From: Amyloporia xantha
Taxonomy: Eukaryota; Basidiomycota; Agaricomycetes; Polyporales; Adustoporiaceae
DNA: 64,000 nt
Assembly (NCBI GenBank): GCA_036971615.1
Contig: JAYKKR010000013.1
Location: 248,001-312,000, forward strand
Direction of reading: 5' to 3'
Position numbers and translations under genes: made by a program. The stretch's first letter is position 1, and every line of letters begins with the position of its first letter. Positions 1 to 12,387 of this stretch are shown here, in pieces. The notes beneath the pieces are model-generated. The model was not told the origin of the DNA and did no database searches. It saw nothing but the letters and a program-made list of their open reading frames with translations.

Positions 1-95
1 ACCACCGTCTGTAGCGGTATGTCAGAGTTATTCTTGTGGAAATTAGCACTATCCTCATATTTCAAACTCTAAAGTGGAGATGCCGAAATGTGTCT

Positions 96-1940
96 ATGCG
101 AGTAGACCGGCCGTATGCAACCAGTACATTCTCTCGATGGGCTTCTGCAGCTGCAGCCTTGAAACCTGCGCCACCACTACCATCATCACCCGACAAATCT
201 ACGGAAGATTCGACCTCATTAACACCTGACCTGCCTACAAGCAGGATCGATGACCGCCAAGTTGTGATCGGCTGGGATACACATACTTGGTCGCGATAGT
301 ATGTATTGCTCTAACCTTCGCCTGCACCTCCGTCACAGCTGATGTATAAACGCATGTGGATCTAGCCATCACATCTGGCTACGAGATCACTGTCGATGCC
401 CTCAGTGTTTTCATCCGGTCACGAAACAGCGTCTTGTCAACACATTCGAGGTAAGTCTTCGCGCTTTCATTTCATATGCCTTGCGTCTCATCAGTATGAC
501 CAGTTACCACCCGACGTTCAGCCCGTGCATGTTGAGTCCAAAGCAGAGGGATTGGAAATAAAATGCAATTACCATGAGTTACATCTGCTCTGTTGCAAGT
601 TCTAATACTACTTTGTAAAGGGCCATCATCGCAACCTCACACATCTTTCTATCCGTGGTCATGGCTGCAGCAACATTCGTATGACCCACCACTAGCCAGG
701 CCACCTTCGTCAGAGTATGGCATGATTCTATTTCAGTACACCTTTTCCTTCACTGACTTCACAAAAGAAAGATTCTCTGGGGCTCGAAGATTCTACAAGA
801 TCCACCTACCGTAACATATGAAGAAGCCATGGCAGAGGGCGATGAGGGACTATTCAAGTGGTTATCGAATGTGGTTAGTGGACCCGTTAGATAAATTCCG
901 AGACGACTACTGAACGCCATTCTTTCAGCATAAATTCGGATTCTGCTTTATAAGTGGTGTCCCACCCACACCAGAAGCTACCGAAGAGTTGTCTTGTCGG
1001 ATTGGATTTATCCGCGAGACGCAGTGTGCGTCAGAGTCTTGGAAGTAATACGCGGAAGTTGATCTGTCCTCTGTAGACGGAAAATTCTGGGACTTCACTT
1101 CGGACCTTGCAAAGGGTGACACGGCTTACACAACAATGGCGCTGGGGGCGCACACAGATACAACGTACTACGTATGCCCTTTGTCCAGCCATCCTCTGCA
1201 ATTGCCTTATCATCTCGCCCAGACTGACCCATGTGGTCTGCAACTATTCCACTTGCTCGAGCACACAGACGGTAAGGGCGGCGCCACCTGCTTGTCGACG
1301 GCTTCTACGTCGCGTCGATACTAGAAGAACTGCATCCAGAAGCGTACGCTCTCCTCTCGAATGTGCGCGTCCCAGCACACGCCGCTGGCGAGCCTGGCGC
1401 CTTGTACATCCCGACACCCAGCTCCGGCTACCCTGTCCTTAGGCATGCAGATGATAAACTAATACAGGTAAGGTGGAACAACGATGATAGGAGCGTGATG
1501 AGCCATTTGGAGCCTGCACTGGTAGAGGAGTGGTGAGTGCTATTGCTCGCTCTGTCGCGCTGTGGCTATTAGGCTAATGTTTTCTAGGTACGACGCGATT
1601 CGGAAGTGGCACCAGCTCCTGACGAGTGCGGACTCTGAGTATTGGGTCCAATTATCACCCGGGACTGCAGTCGGTGAGTACATCCGCGTCAGCAAGCCTC
1701 ACTCACGCACGTTCCCTCTGATATATCTTCATTTCAACAGTGGTCGACAATCATCGGGTGCTTCATGGACGCTCTGCCTTTGACGGCAAGAGACGGATGT
1801 GCGGAGCATACATTGGCATTGACGAATACCGCTCGAAGCTCGCCGTCTTATCGGAGAAGTTCGCCCCTGATAATGTCGTCCGTGAGACTACGCCTTATGC
1901 GAGCGTCAACGGCCGCAGTGTATGGAATCCAGCACTATGA
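96..1940 (+). pseudogene. Trimethyllysine dioxygenase (carnitine biosynthesis), apparently frameshifted
   Basis: Fe(II)/2-oxoglutarate oxygenase of the TauD/gamma-butyrobetaine dioxygenase group; the family hydroxylates N6-trimethyllysine, the first step of carnitine synthesis, usually in mitochondria. Visible: an N-terminus rich in Ala, Ser and Arg; the zinc-binding segment WLRDHCRCPQCFH, made by joining exon 96-298 to 366-450; RETQYGKFWDFTSD; the metal ligands in GAHTDTTYY; the distal His/Arg in NHRVLHGRSAF. Introns are short GT-AG. The conserved GGAT-LVDGFYVA block (about 1277-1315) changes frame in mid-motif, as if one base were missing near 1297. Treating 1272-1324 as an intron restores the frame but deletes that block. 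The exon joint near 570-632 also could not be resolved. It is therefore a decayed copy, or a functional gene with sequence errors. Family assignment is firm; activity is doubtful. Confidence 0.8.
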
Positions 1941-3882
1941 CATATTGTTACTGTACAGGCTCCTGACCGAAGGCATAACCTGCTGTTGTGAGTTCCTCTA
2001 ATCGCGGAACGCTGATATCCTCGAACGCTCTATCATCCCTGCATGTGTTCATTCACTTCACCACAAATCATAGTTACGGGACGCTTTGCGCACTGTACAG
2101 TTTACCTGTATGTAATACTACTAACATGCTCAAGACATTTTCGTGAAGGGCACTGGACATCAGGGGTTCATGCTAGTGGTGAGAAGGATATGCCACCTTT
2201 ACAGCTGCCAAGAATCCCAAGGTTGCTAGGCTTGCTTGGATATGCAGTAGCACCTCCGGTTCATGCGCGCCGTGGACTCCCCCTCCATACGTAATTTGGA
2301 CGAGCCACGGGACTGGGCTGGTGCCTTGCCAAGCTGCATATATGTTGACAGCACCTCCGCAGCCGCTAGCGACGGATGCCAGGTCGTCTGCGCTCGAGGA
2401 TCCCGATTTCTTCTAGGGTCACATTTCCGCCTCATATATGCGAAGTCAATTGAATTCGGAATGGTGTCTCTCTGGCTTCGCGCCATACCAGAAGCAGATG
2501 GAGTTTGTGCGGCCGGATGGAGCTCACCGCGTCTTATCATTCATTGGTCCGCGAGCTAATCCCAACTAGGTGCGGTGTGTCCGGGGCATTGCGTTATGGG
2601 GATTCTTGGGCCATGAATGAGGAGACGTATGTACATCGGTAGCGGGTCTGTATATTCTGTTAATTTCGCCTGAGCTCGAGTCTCGTGTTGCGATATTGAA
2701 CTGGTGCTCCTGCCCGTGCAAGATATAACATATTCGTTCCAGCATTCTGGTCGACTTAGCCCTTTAGATCCTCCCGCTGGCTCCCGTCGACGTGCTCCTA
2801 TTAGACCGCTCATTGGTGCCTAGATCTGCTTGATCGCCTGACGCTAGGTTGTTTTACGATCTACCAGTGTGCGGGCAGGCTCTACACACGTTCGCACCGG
2901 CTACCCCTGGCTTCGATCCGAGAAACGTACTCACGTCAAGTTGTCAATCAATGTTTGGCCAGGCTTCCTGGCTTAGCGTTCCGTCAATTTGTATATTGTC
3001 GACCCTTCTAATCGGCAGGCGGCGAGTACGATAGATGAGTAGGGCTTCCCTCTCCTCTTCCTCCCTCTCCACCGACTAGTACTGACCGACTATCGGGTGA
3101 GCGTGTTCATGATATCGACGATCATGTACAGGGTGGTTCTCAATTCTTTGCACAACAGCGGAAGATGTTCAAGCAAAAACACCATTATACACCTCTTGGT
3201 GGTGAAGAGACCGAGATCAAGGCTGCTAGGGGCAGGTCAGCCTCGCCATCATGGCTGACGCGCCTCTGTCAGAAGGAGTACACCTCCAAGCTTCGAAGAG
3301 TAGGCTCACGTCTTTCGGTCCTGATGTCTGCCGACCAAGTTGTTCTGCAGCCAGACGGCAAACAGGCAGCATCGGAGGCTGACAGGCCCACGAAACACCC
3401 CTTGTCGGAAGAGGCTGTCAGGCAAGCGCGAGTTGCTACTCATCTGTGTTGTGTGGAGCTGACCGGTGTTCATCCAGTGAACTTGAATATCTCAGTGCAC
3501 AAGCTTGGTACTTCGCCCTCCTTTGAAAGTTCCCTATAGTATGTATACTGGCGTCGATCTCTCCGATGGCGCCGGTTATTGAGTCTCGATGCAAGGACTG
3601 TATTTATATGCTGTATTATACTGTAGGATGAGTGAGCCGGGTCTCGGGTCGTGGATCTTGTACATTATCGCCTCAAAATCCATGTTGATGTATTGTTAGT
3701 TTTTCTTGTTACATTCCACAAGCCAAAGATGCGATTTCACACCGATCAGCATTACATTCAAGAATGGTTCCTATCCGTGATGTTGGCAATACAAGGCTGA
3801 TCTACAGTGCAAGCGATGCAGCGAATTCGAAGGTAGCGATACACATGACAAAAAAACTCATTAATGATATCCCTCACATCTT
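1941..3882 (+). other. Unresolved stretch with coding-like fragments, possibly a decayed or many-exon gene
   Basis: This lies between the 3' ends of the dioxygenase gene and the glutaredoxin gene. Protein-like plus-strand fragments occur: 2270-2570 reads as one frame (PYVIWTSHGTGLVPCQAAY, later GFAPYQKQMEFVRPDGAHRV) interrupted by an in-frame TAG near 2414; about 2875-2970 contains TGYPWLRSEKRTHVKLS; and 3102-3539 is open, ending at 3539. I recognise no family and could not build a continuous model. A real gene with several introns and a degraded gene both fit. From 3540 to 3882 I see only presumed 3' untranslated sequence. Confidence 0.3.
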
Positions 3883-4745
3883 TCACGCCAACATCTCCTT
3901 GAGCTCCCCGTTCTCCACCATCTCCTGTACGATGTCGAGCCCTCCAACAAATTCGCCGTCAATGACAAGCTGCGGGAAGGTCGGCCAGTTGTTCAGCACC
4001 TTCATGCCCGAGCGCACTTTGTCGTCTGACAGGATGTCGAAGTGCGAGAACTGCGCGCCCTGGTCCCTGAGGAGGCCGACTATCCGGCGAGAGAAACCAC
4101 AGCGCGGTGCGTCAGGCTCCCCCTTCATGAAGAGCACCACCTTGTCTTTGCTCATCAGCGCCCGCAGACGGGCATCCAACTCCTCCGGCGTCTCCTGCTT
4201 CTCGGAGATCGTCTCTGGGGCAGCAGGGGCGCGATCTGTCTTTGCGAGGGGCTTTATGGATGGTGGGGGACGGGTGTGGGTGGCGAGTGCATTGGTGAGG
4301 GCAGACGCATCTGCTCCTGAGATGCGAGCGAGAAGGGTGTGCCCCTAGACGCAGGTGTAAGTCGTACGATTCGAAAGACGAGTTCGATAGATGAATCCAG
4401 CAGAAAGGCAGCTCACCCGGAGGATAATGAAAGCCGGCACGGCTTCGATCTCGAACGACTCAGAGATGTCTGATTGCGACTCTGCCTCGACCTACGCCGA
4501 GAGCACTTAGCTTCAGCTAGTTTCAGATCGGGACGCACGGGCCATCGACGCACCAGTAAAACCAGAACCTGCGGATACTTCCTCGCCAGCTCCAGCACGA
4601 CATTGTTCATCTGCTTGCATGGTTCCGCCCAAGGTGCCCAGAAATTAATGAGCGACACCCGCTCGAGATCCGCAGATAGCAGGGACTGGAAGTGTTCAGC
4701 AGAGGTCACTTCGTGGAAGTTCTCGGGTTGTGTAGTGTCGGCCAT
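3883..4745 (-). CDS. GRX3: Monothiol glutaredoxin, Grx3/Grx4 (PICOT) type
   Basis: Cytosolic or nuclear Fe-S-binding monothiol glutaredoxin; the family delivers iron clusters and signals iron status to regulators. Three exons (4554-4745, 4417-4491, 3883-4344), all phase 0, give 242 residues. Residues 1 to about 100 form a thioredoxin-like domain with WAPWAEPCKQM, where a single Cys sits in the WAxPC motif. A Pro-rich linker follows, then a glutaredoxin domain with the CGFS active site, the WPTFPQL cis-proline loop and the GG glutathione-binding pair (GEFVGGLDIV). One thioredoxin plus one glutaredoxin domain is the usual fungal Grx3/4 layout. The start is the only ATG that gives the full thioredoxin domain. 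Nothing looks damaged. Confidence 0.95.
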
Positions 4746-5452
4746 CTTGACTATGATTATCTGGGAGAAATGCTGGATGAGGAGAGGGTAGCCGGTGGTG
4801 GTATTGGGATGAACGTTCGGCGACTGCTCGCCCGCCCTTTACGCCCCGCCCTGACTAACAGCCTCGGTCTGATAAGATACAGATGGCGCAATTCGGATAT
4901 CTCCGAACCGCACCGGACCATCTGCATATCTGATAACTCGTCTCCCATTGGTCCTCGTCCGCACCATCTTCAGCCACGGAAAATCCCAGTGCAAGATTAG
5001 CACCAAGCAGAATCATGCCATTACAGACCTCAGGACTGAGAGGCACTCATGTGTCAGGAGTGTGTAAGAATGTCTCTCACGCAGGTAGAACAACGACCAT
5101 CGTTGTATGTGAGCACCGAAGTATATACGGATTCAACTCGGAGTCTGGCTAATGGCCACGGACTCGTTCGACAGTAATAATATCACAAAGCTAGGGACTG
5201 AGTCTTGTAAATAAAACCCCTCTCACGAATTAGAGTACCCGTGCCTCGGCTCGGGTCCGCAGTGATATTTCGGTGTTGGCGTGCCTGCTGCTTCAGCAGT
5301 TCACCGACCACTTGTGGGATTCCGACAAATGACCGTGATTTGCCTGTGACAGATATCAGGGCCACTGCTAGGGTACTCGTCAGCATTGGTCACGACACGG
5401 TCCTCTTTCCCAAGGGATATACACCCAAATGTGATCTCATACCCGACGAAGG
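4746..5452. other. Intergenic: glutaredoxin promoter and Ku70 3' flank
   Basis: About 700 bp between two minus-strand genes. Only short overlapping open frames are present and none resembles a known family. It should hold the promoter and 5' leader of the glutaredoxin gene and the 3' end of the Ku70 transcript. No repeat or RNA gene was seen. Confidence 0.5.
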
Positions 5453-8400
5453 CTACCCGTGAGTATCCAACCACTTGCCAACACGCTCCACAAGTTCGGC
5501 CTTCTTGCCCGTGACTGGTTCGCTTTTGCTCTTCAAGAATTCCTGTGAAAAATACAGATGGATCAGAACACACGCCAGCGGCAGTCACCGACGCGACGCG
5601 TTAATGATGACTTCATCATGTCCGACGAACGGAGCAGCTTCTGAGCCCGCGTATTCGCCAAGGTCCAGGGTCAACTCTCGAAAGTGTTAATGGCCCCGCA
5701 ACCTCGTGTGAATAGGTCTCGGAGCGGTGCCGCATGTCGGACAAGAAGACGCATGTGAACGGACGAACCTTGAGCTGATCGACTCGAAGCTGCAAAAGGC
5801 ATGGTGTAATCAGCGGGTGCGATGAGAACACGCGCAGAAACAAGCATGATATGTACCTTAGACAGCATCCCAACTTCATGTTTGCTCCGAATCTCCGCTT
5901 CATCAACACTCACGTCCTAACATGTGCGGATAGGTCAGCATACGAAGACATGACGAAGAAGTCGCGTTTAAATCAGGAAATTAACATACCGCCTTGCGTT
6001 TGGAGCCAGTCGTCAGTATGACCGAGTTCGCTGCCTCATCTTGAAGTAGCGCTTCCTTCCAAACCTTCATAAGAGGTCCGGCTCTCTATTGTTCATGAAG
6101 AAATTATTCCCATCAGAAAATTAATATGAAAGTAACTCTTGAGTGCCGCTAGAAGGGTGGAAATAGCCCTGCGAACGAACCTTGTGGATCATATCGTATT
6201 TCGGCTCCGTCAAGTCCTCGAAGGACGCGGGATCAAATTCTTCACGGAATGCACTTGCCTCCAGTTGAGCGTTGTGATATGACAGTGCTACGCGACCCGA
6301 TGCGCACGCCGACACATCACGCAGCACGATAAGCCCAAAGCAAGCGGGTGTGTGAGAGACGATCGCCAAAAACACAGGGGCAGATCTCACCGGGATTAGG
6401 GTACGAGTCCGGCGGATATGTGCCATTCTTGACGGTCAGCTTGTCTATCCATTTCCGCGCGGCATCTTTCAGCTCGTCGGACGCTATATCACGTCGTCCG
6501 ACCCGCCAGAACGGATTCAGTACGAAGATGGTGCAGCAAGGGCGAGATAATCGAGGCATGTGATGGACGTGGGATTGGGAAGAGAAGAGAAGTGAGATTG
6601 GGGGGCATGCCCATTCGGAAAGTACATACCACGAACGCTCTCTTCAATAGGGGCGGCCCGGATATCGTCTGCGAATGGAAGAGGAATGAGGTGAAAGCCG
6701 GGTGGCTCGTGCCACCCGTTTTCCTCAATCTTCTCCGCCTGTAGAAGTTCGCGGTGGTAAGCATAAAGTCTGTTCCGTATACTTTTACATGAGAAATGGG
6801 GTTAATCGACGCCGTTTTCTGGGACGGTGGGGGAAATACAGCCGAGGCTCCGACACGTGCACGGGGCCGAATTGTGGGGAACGCAGTCTAGCGTACCTGA
6901 GGGAGCAGGGCACAAAATGCGGGGGAGGCGTTGCGTCGCGTAACGGATAAGACAAGAGCAATTTTCTTCTTTCTGAGCATAGTACGCAGTAATGCACTAA
7001 AAGTACGCTTGCTTCCTGAATATGCCTATAAGATGGCCGTGAGTCACCTCGAGGATAGGAACGGAATAGCACAGGGAAGCCTAATATATAAGCATTGAAC
7101 TAACCATTTCATCCGGATAAATGAACAGAGAGTGTTTAATGTTATCCTCGAACGCCAGTTCTGACCGGTCTTTGAACCCGAGGAGCTTGATCACTACGGC
7201 CATGTGGTCCGTCAGTTTCCATCTTAGGGGTAAAACATGCACATACTGGGGTCGAGTCCCATTGTTCGGAATGACCGCACTTCGTCTGCAGTGAAAAACG
7301 CCTAGTTCATTCTCCGTTAGCACAGATGATTTAGGGTTCAGCCCCACATTGATCGCTCGAGGAGCGAGAAGCCAATGGCACTATTACACACCCGGCTATT
7401 CGCGGGTATAACCCTGGTTCCAAATCCACCTTCATCGGCCGACTCGTTGTCAGCGTCCCCGGCGGCAGCAGTACTTCCCAGCTCCATGCCGTACAGCATC
7501 CTTGTTTTGTCCGCTTCCGCTTGCCGGTCCTGATAGTCAAAGGTTGTATTACCATAATTACGGACTGAATTCGGTCAGCACCGGATGCGTACCTCATCAA
7601 CGTAGACGGTCCAGGAAGTAGCAACTTCCATCCTATCGCCAAGGTCCACAAAATACTTATATGTGCCCTTTCTCTGCTCAGTTACCAGCCCGTACCTAAA
7701 TAACGAACGAAGTCCAGAACTGACCCCGTAAGCGCAGTCGGACTACACGTACCCTTTCACCCCAATAACGAAGCCCTTGGCGAGTTCGAAGGGTACGCTG
7801 AATAATGCGCGTTTTGGAACCTCGTGAAACCGCATTTGCGAAAGAAGGTCGTCCACACGTGTTATGGAAATCGATTCAGGGAGTACGGTGGCATCTGGAT
7901 CATCCTCGTCTGTAAGGTTGCTAGGTAAGAGCACAGACTACAATACACCAAGCAAATCAATTGAGAAACAAGGATTCCCTAGGATCAGTATAGGGCATGA
8001 TGAAGGGTGACATGGGGTAACGCACCGACCAAAATTTGGAGGTATCAAAAGGCCTCTCCTCCGTGCTAATAAAGAACGGCTCCACGTTAATTCCAGCTTG
8101 TATTAGGTCCTATAATAAGGGGATTCGTGTCAAGACAGCCGCAATCAATTATCCCTGAGTATGATGGGCTCACTATCAATGTTGTACGAGAAGATGTGAC
8201 GAGCCTCTCTCTCGCAGGCCCAGAATGCGGATCATCCTCGTCAGTAATAAGAAAAACACGCTTTGTCGCTGTTTTCGGTGCTCTTCCAGTGATGTGACGC
8301 TGATGAGACATGATTCATAGAGAAGCGTTGATGCTTACCCGTCACGCATTACCCAGTTACAGCTGGTGAAGACGTCTCCTATAGGCACACGAGATTCGGT

Positions 8401-9026
8401 TAAGGGCGGAAACATTTCGCGTAAATAGTTAGGATCTTCTCTCGCAGCTTCATACCAACATACGAAGTAAGTCAATAGTCATATCAATGCAGGATGTGGA
8501 CCGACCGTCAAGTAATTGAATCAACTCCTGTACACTCGATGCATTGATGGTGTTTATGGGCTGATATACATAATTACCCTTCTTTATCTCTGCACCTTGC
8601 CCAGTTGATTCGTTCCTCCTTGTCTATGCCACATAAGGGCTATGTGAGCCACACTATACTTCCGCGGGAGAGCAATGAAATGTATCATCAACGCACCGTG
8701 TTAAACAACATAATTCCAACAGCATCGTTGGGCCCAACGACCACTTTCTTTTTTTGAATGTTCATCGCCGCGTCGAGGGCGGTATATAAATGACATGTTT
8801 GCACCGGTTCTTCGTACTTGGGGTCCTCGTGTAGCTCGAGCATAGACGGAGAGCAATCTATGCAAAACAAAATAACATCCTTCTTGCCTTCCAGATACTA
8901 CCATAATACAAACAATGTACCGTTGGCAAAACGAATCAGGAGGAAAGGTTGCGGACTGACGGAAGTGTCCTGTAATTCATCCTCTTCGTCCTCTTCGATC
9001 TTGTTCCATTCTTCATAAGAGGTCAT
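5453..9026 (-). CDS. KU70: Ku70 subunit of the Ku DNA end-binding complex
   Basis: With Ku80, Ku70 encircles broken DNA ends, recruits the non-homologous end-joining ligase and protects telomeres. The gene is strongly interrupted by short introns. The N-terminus starts acidic (MTSYEEWNKIEEDEEDE); after removal of a 63-nt intron it runs into KKDVILFCIDCSPSML, the Ku70 von Willebrand-like opening. Next come RVFLITDEDDPHSGPARERL, INVEPFFISTEERPFD, the beta-barrel core (LLGFKDRSELAFEDN, SLFIYPDEM), the helical arm (DELKDAARKWIDKLTVKNG) and a C-terminal SAP DNA-binding segment (GKKAELVERVGKWLDTHG) ending at the stop. This order is diagnostic of Ku70 and excludes Ku80. Exon ends were not all fixed. 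The promoter probably lies between it and the divergent RRD gene. Confidence 0.93.
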
Positions 9027-9609
9027 CGCAACCACAAAGGAGTAAACCAGTTTGTAGATATTAACAGTAATAGATCTCCAGTAGGAGAATGCGTAGCGGA
9101 CAGATATACGACGAGGATTCAGTAAGTAGTCACACTCATGGTGGCTACTAGACGCGTCGCGGTGAGTGAAAGAGAGACGGGCGCACGTGACACGTGTGGC
9201 CGAGAGATTTAACGCCCGCTACCCGGTCACTGTGCTGAACCCTCTTGAATCAAGACCGCTCAGCATCTGGCACACTGTTTAGCGGAACAGGCGGATCTGC
9301 ACTTGCGTCGGAAGCATAAGTTTCTCAAGGAGCCCCGCTTCGTTGCTTCACCTGAGCTGTTAAATATTTATTGACGGCTGAGGAACTCGTCCAATTCGGA
9401 GCGGTTGTCTGCGATCGTCTACCCAGATCTTGTTGTGGTAAGTCCCAGTTTTCTGTTATTCTCCTCAGAATGCGAAGTTGTCACGGCGACATGCCTATTG
9501 AGTTTACTGCGTACGAGCATCGCCGAATTTTTCCACGGCTTGAAACGCCCGCTCTGATCTGTGAGCGTCCCAGTGAAGCTCACGATGGCTCTAGTTATAC
9601 TATTTAAAC
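9027..9609. promoter_or_regulatory. Divergent promoter region between Ku70 and the PP2A activator gene
   Basis: 583 bp separate two head-to-head start codons, so both promoters and 5' leaders must lie here or nearby. Several short open frames occur but none is protein-like. No specific binding site can be defended from sequence alone. Confidence 0.4.
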
Positions 9610-11209
9610 ATGTCAACGACACCAGATCTGCCGCCTCTTCGTCAGATTTTTTCTCAAGACCTTCATCTCGATGACATTCCCAGGAACAAAATCCGCACAG
9701 ATGAAGATGTCTCAGCCTGGAAGACCACTCGTGGATATCAAGATTTCGGTCTGTTTCTCCGACGTCTGAATGAAGCTGTCGTTGGGTACATGCTACCTTG
9801 GACCGAGCCCATGGGCAAGGTTAGCGAGCGGTCCTCCTTCGTATCAGACCTCACCAACTCAATATGTACTAGACAACGGTGGCCATGCTTACTCTGCTGG
9901 ATACGCTAGACGGCTGGATCGATGAAATTCCACCCCTACCGACTCCTCAGCGGTTTGGGAATCTAGCGTTCCGAACCTGGGGCAAGCGTCTGGAAACTGT
10001 ACGCGAGCGATCCCCTGTTTCAGTGATATAGATCATTCTGATCTTGTGCTGCAGGAAGCCGAAGCAGTTTTGGCTGCGTTGCTCCCTGCGTCGCTTCATT
10101 CTGCAATTCCTTTGCTGACTCCTTATCTCCTTACGTCCTTCGGATCATTCACACGTATGGATTATGGCACGGGCCACGAAGCGTCCTTCGCGTTGTTACT
10201 TCTATGCCTAACCCTGATTCGATTTTTTGTCCCGGAGCCACGTTATGAGCGAGAAATTGTCCTGTGTGTGTTCGTGCGGTACCTCAGGCTTTGCTGGCGC
10301 CTGCAGGATGTGTACAAGCTCGAGCCTGCAGGAAGCCACGGAGTGTGGGGCTTAGACGATTACAGTTTTCTGGGCTATATTTTCGGCAGCGCTCAGCTTC
10401 GAGGTCGGTTCCATTTCTCCTCAGAACAATCGTTCGTTCACCAAGGATCACTTCTCAATGGCTGTAGATCAGAGCGAGATCCCCGTTTCGGCTATACTGC
10501 ATCCACCGCTTCCACCAACCAATTTATATTTCATGTCGATCATGCGAATCTACGACGTAAAACATGGACCGTTCCACGAACACTCCTCGCAATTGCACTC
10601 GATAGCCGTCGGCGTACCGTTCTGGGCAAAGGTTAATTCGGGTTTATTCAAAATGTATGAGGTAAGTGCGTTCCCATATTGATTTACTGCACGTCTCCAA
10701 TCCGTCGGCTCCCAAGTTTGCGCTCTTTGATGCCATGGGAACTAATGTCCGCATCACAGGCAGAAGTTCTCGGTAAACGCGTTGTCGTGCAGCATATTCC
10801 CTTGGGCGGCTTACTGGCATGGGACACCCCGACCGACGCCTATCAAGAGAAGAGATCGGAGAAACCACCACGACTTTCATCATCCCACGCTCCCCTCGGA
10901 GGTGTCAGTGTGACACATGCCCCATGGCTGTCGCCCGTTTCTTCCAATGAGACGAGGACGGGGAACATGCCGCATATCAGCTCTTCTCAGCCCGCAGCGG
11001 CACCGCGCAATCTGAATACCATTCCGTTACGTGATGTCCATTCCCATCATGAGCGACGGATCGAAGGCGACACCTTGCTCCCTGCTCGATTACCTCTCGG
11101 TCCCACCGCGAGTACAAGTTTGCGCCCCCGCGGGAACCCCATGAGCGCCCCCGCAGCTCCATCCTCTGACCCCGATACAAAGGGTAACTTCGATTCCATA
11201 CGCCGCTGA
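9610..11209 (+). CDS. RRD1: PP2A phosphatase activator / peptidyl-prolyl isomerase (PTPA family)
   Basis: PTPA proteins bind and reactivate PP2A-type phosphatases and have prolyl isomerase activity. The ATG at 9610 opens a typical N-terminus (RGYQDFGLFLRRLNEAVVG). After short introns follow MDYGTGHEASFALLLLCL, the conserved VWGLDDYSFLGYIFGSAQL, the block GPFHEHSSQLHSI, and KVNSGLFKMYEAEVLGKRVV, produced by removing the intron after the codons for FKMYE. HIPLGGLLAWD follows, then a low-complexity tail of about 130 residues rich in Ser, Pro and His ending at 11209. The long disordered tail suggests the RRD1 rather than the shorter RRD2 branch, but the choice is inference. The family call is firm. 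Confidence 0.92.
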
Positions 11210-12387
11210 TGTCTTCTGGAGTGCTTGCTTATATGTGGTCGACGATGTGGGCGGAGAACTCTACTTTACAGGTATCAATATCTGTTATTCGTTTTCTGTA
11301 GATTACTGAATTCATCTCTTCACTATCGCATGTTGTTTGTATGTTATCCGTCAAACGTGCCATGATTGTGACTGGTGGACAGAAACAACGATAACAACGA
11401 ACCGATTCTCAGTCTGCAACGGGCAATGTAAGGCAGGTTTCAGGGCGGCTGCCGATGCACATCCTTGCACACGTCGTATTCGGGTCCCTGAAGGATGATG
11501 CATCGTCTTGGTCAGTTTTGGACGTAAAGAGTGACGATTGGTCTGGGCGCCGCTGGGCCCTGCCTTTGTGGTCACGCGGCACGGCCCGCATCGCCGCGGT
11601 TGGCCACTCGAAGTTTCCTCGGTAAAAGCACGTGGCTCGCTCCCTTCGGCTAACTCCGAAACAGTGTAATCGATGAAAAACTTGAACAGCACAGCGTAGC
11701 CACCTCGTCCTCGTCCTCTTCCTCGTCGTCCACACCCACCTCTGACCCAGCCTTACAAGCTTTAGTCCTCTGTCGTCGTATTGCTGCTTCCCCGGCTGCG
11801 ACGCAGAGACAATCTCCGCAACAATTTCTGACCAGGCGCGAAACGACGACCTTCGTCTCTTGACCCTTGAGTACGTAAATTGACACTTTTGTTTGCTGTC
11901 TTCTACGGTAAGCGGATTGCTGACGACTGGTGGATGTTCAGGTGGTCATCTGTTCGCGGTTCGTGTGGTTTCTTCCTTACTTCTATTATGTGAGCTAACG
12001 GGCCACCTCTGCAGGTGAACCTCCTTGACAGGACTAAACTCCCCAAACCGCTCTTACCAACTCCCTACCTGCATCTCCTCCCGGTTTCCTCTCTTCCGTT
12101 ACAATTATTATTTCTACACGCTCTGTCCTCGCCCCGTAGTGAGCGAGGATCTTCCCGCGACTGACGCAACCCACACATTACCGTCCCTAGTCCGCTCCGG
12201 CGGTAGGCTCGGTAATTCGGGTTCAATACCTATTGACCAAATCCACGCTCTGACTGCTAACTTTCGACGCGCTTCCCATTTTGAGTCGACCACGCTTGAC
12301 CTCGTGACGACCAGCGACAAGCCGCAAACCATAGTTTCACTTGCAGATTTCGACGGTTCCACAGAACCAATTGTTCCTCCTGAACAA
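11210..12387 (+). promoter_or_regulatory. Upstream region and 5' leader of the ornithine decarboxylase gene
   Basis: No complete gene recognised. Around 11398-11640 a plus-strand frame is open but matches nothing known. A leader intron is possible from a GTACGT donor at 11871 to a CAG acceptor ending at 12014. From 12015 to 12387 there is no ATG in any frame, although the decarboxylase frame itself is open from about 12019. An in-frame TGA at 12016-12018 limits any longer ATG-started protein, unless another intron intervenes. Confidence 0.4.

Noticed and set aside
12025..12387. Upstream extension of ornithine decarboxylase starting at TTG
   Set aside because: As an annotated start it lacks an ATG, and the sequence is low complexity. 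It is kept only as a question about non-AUG initiation.
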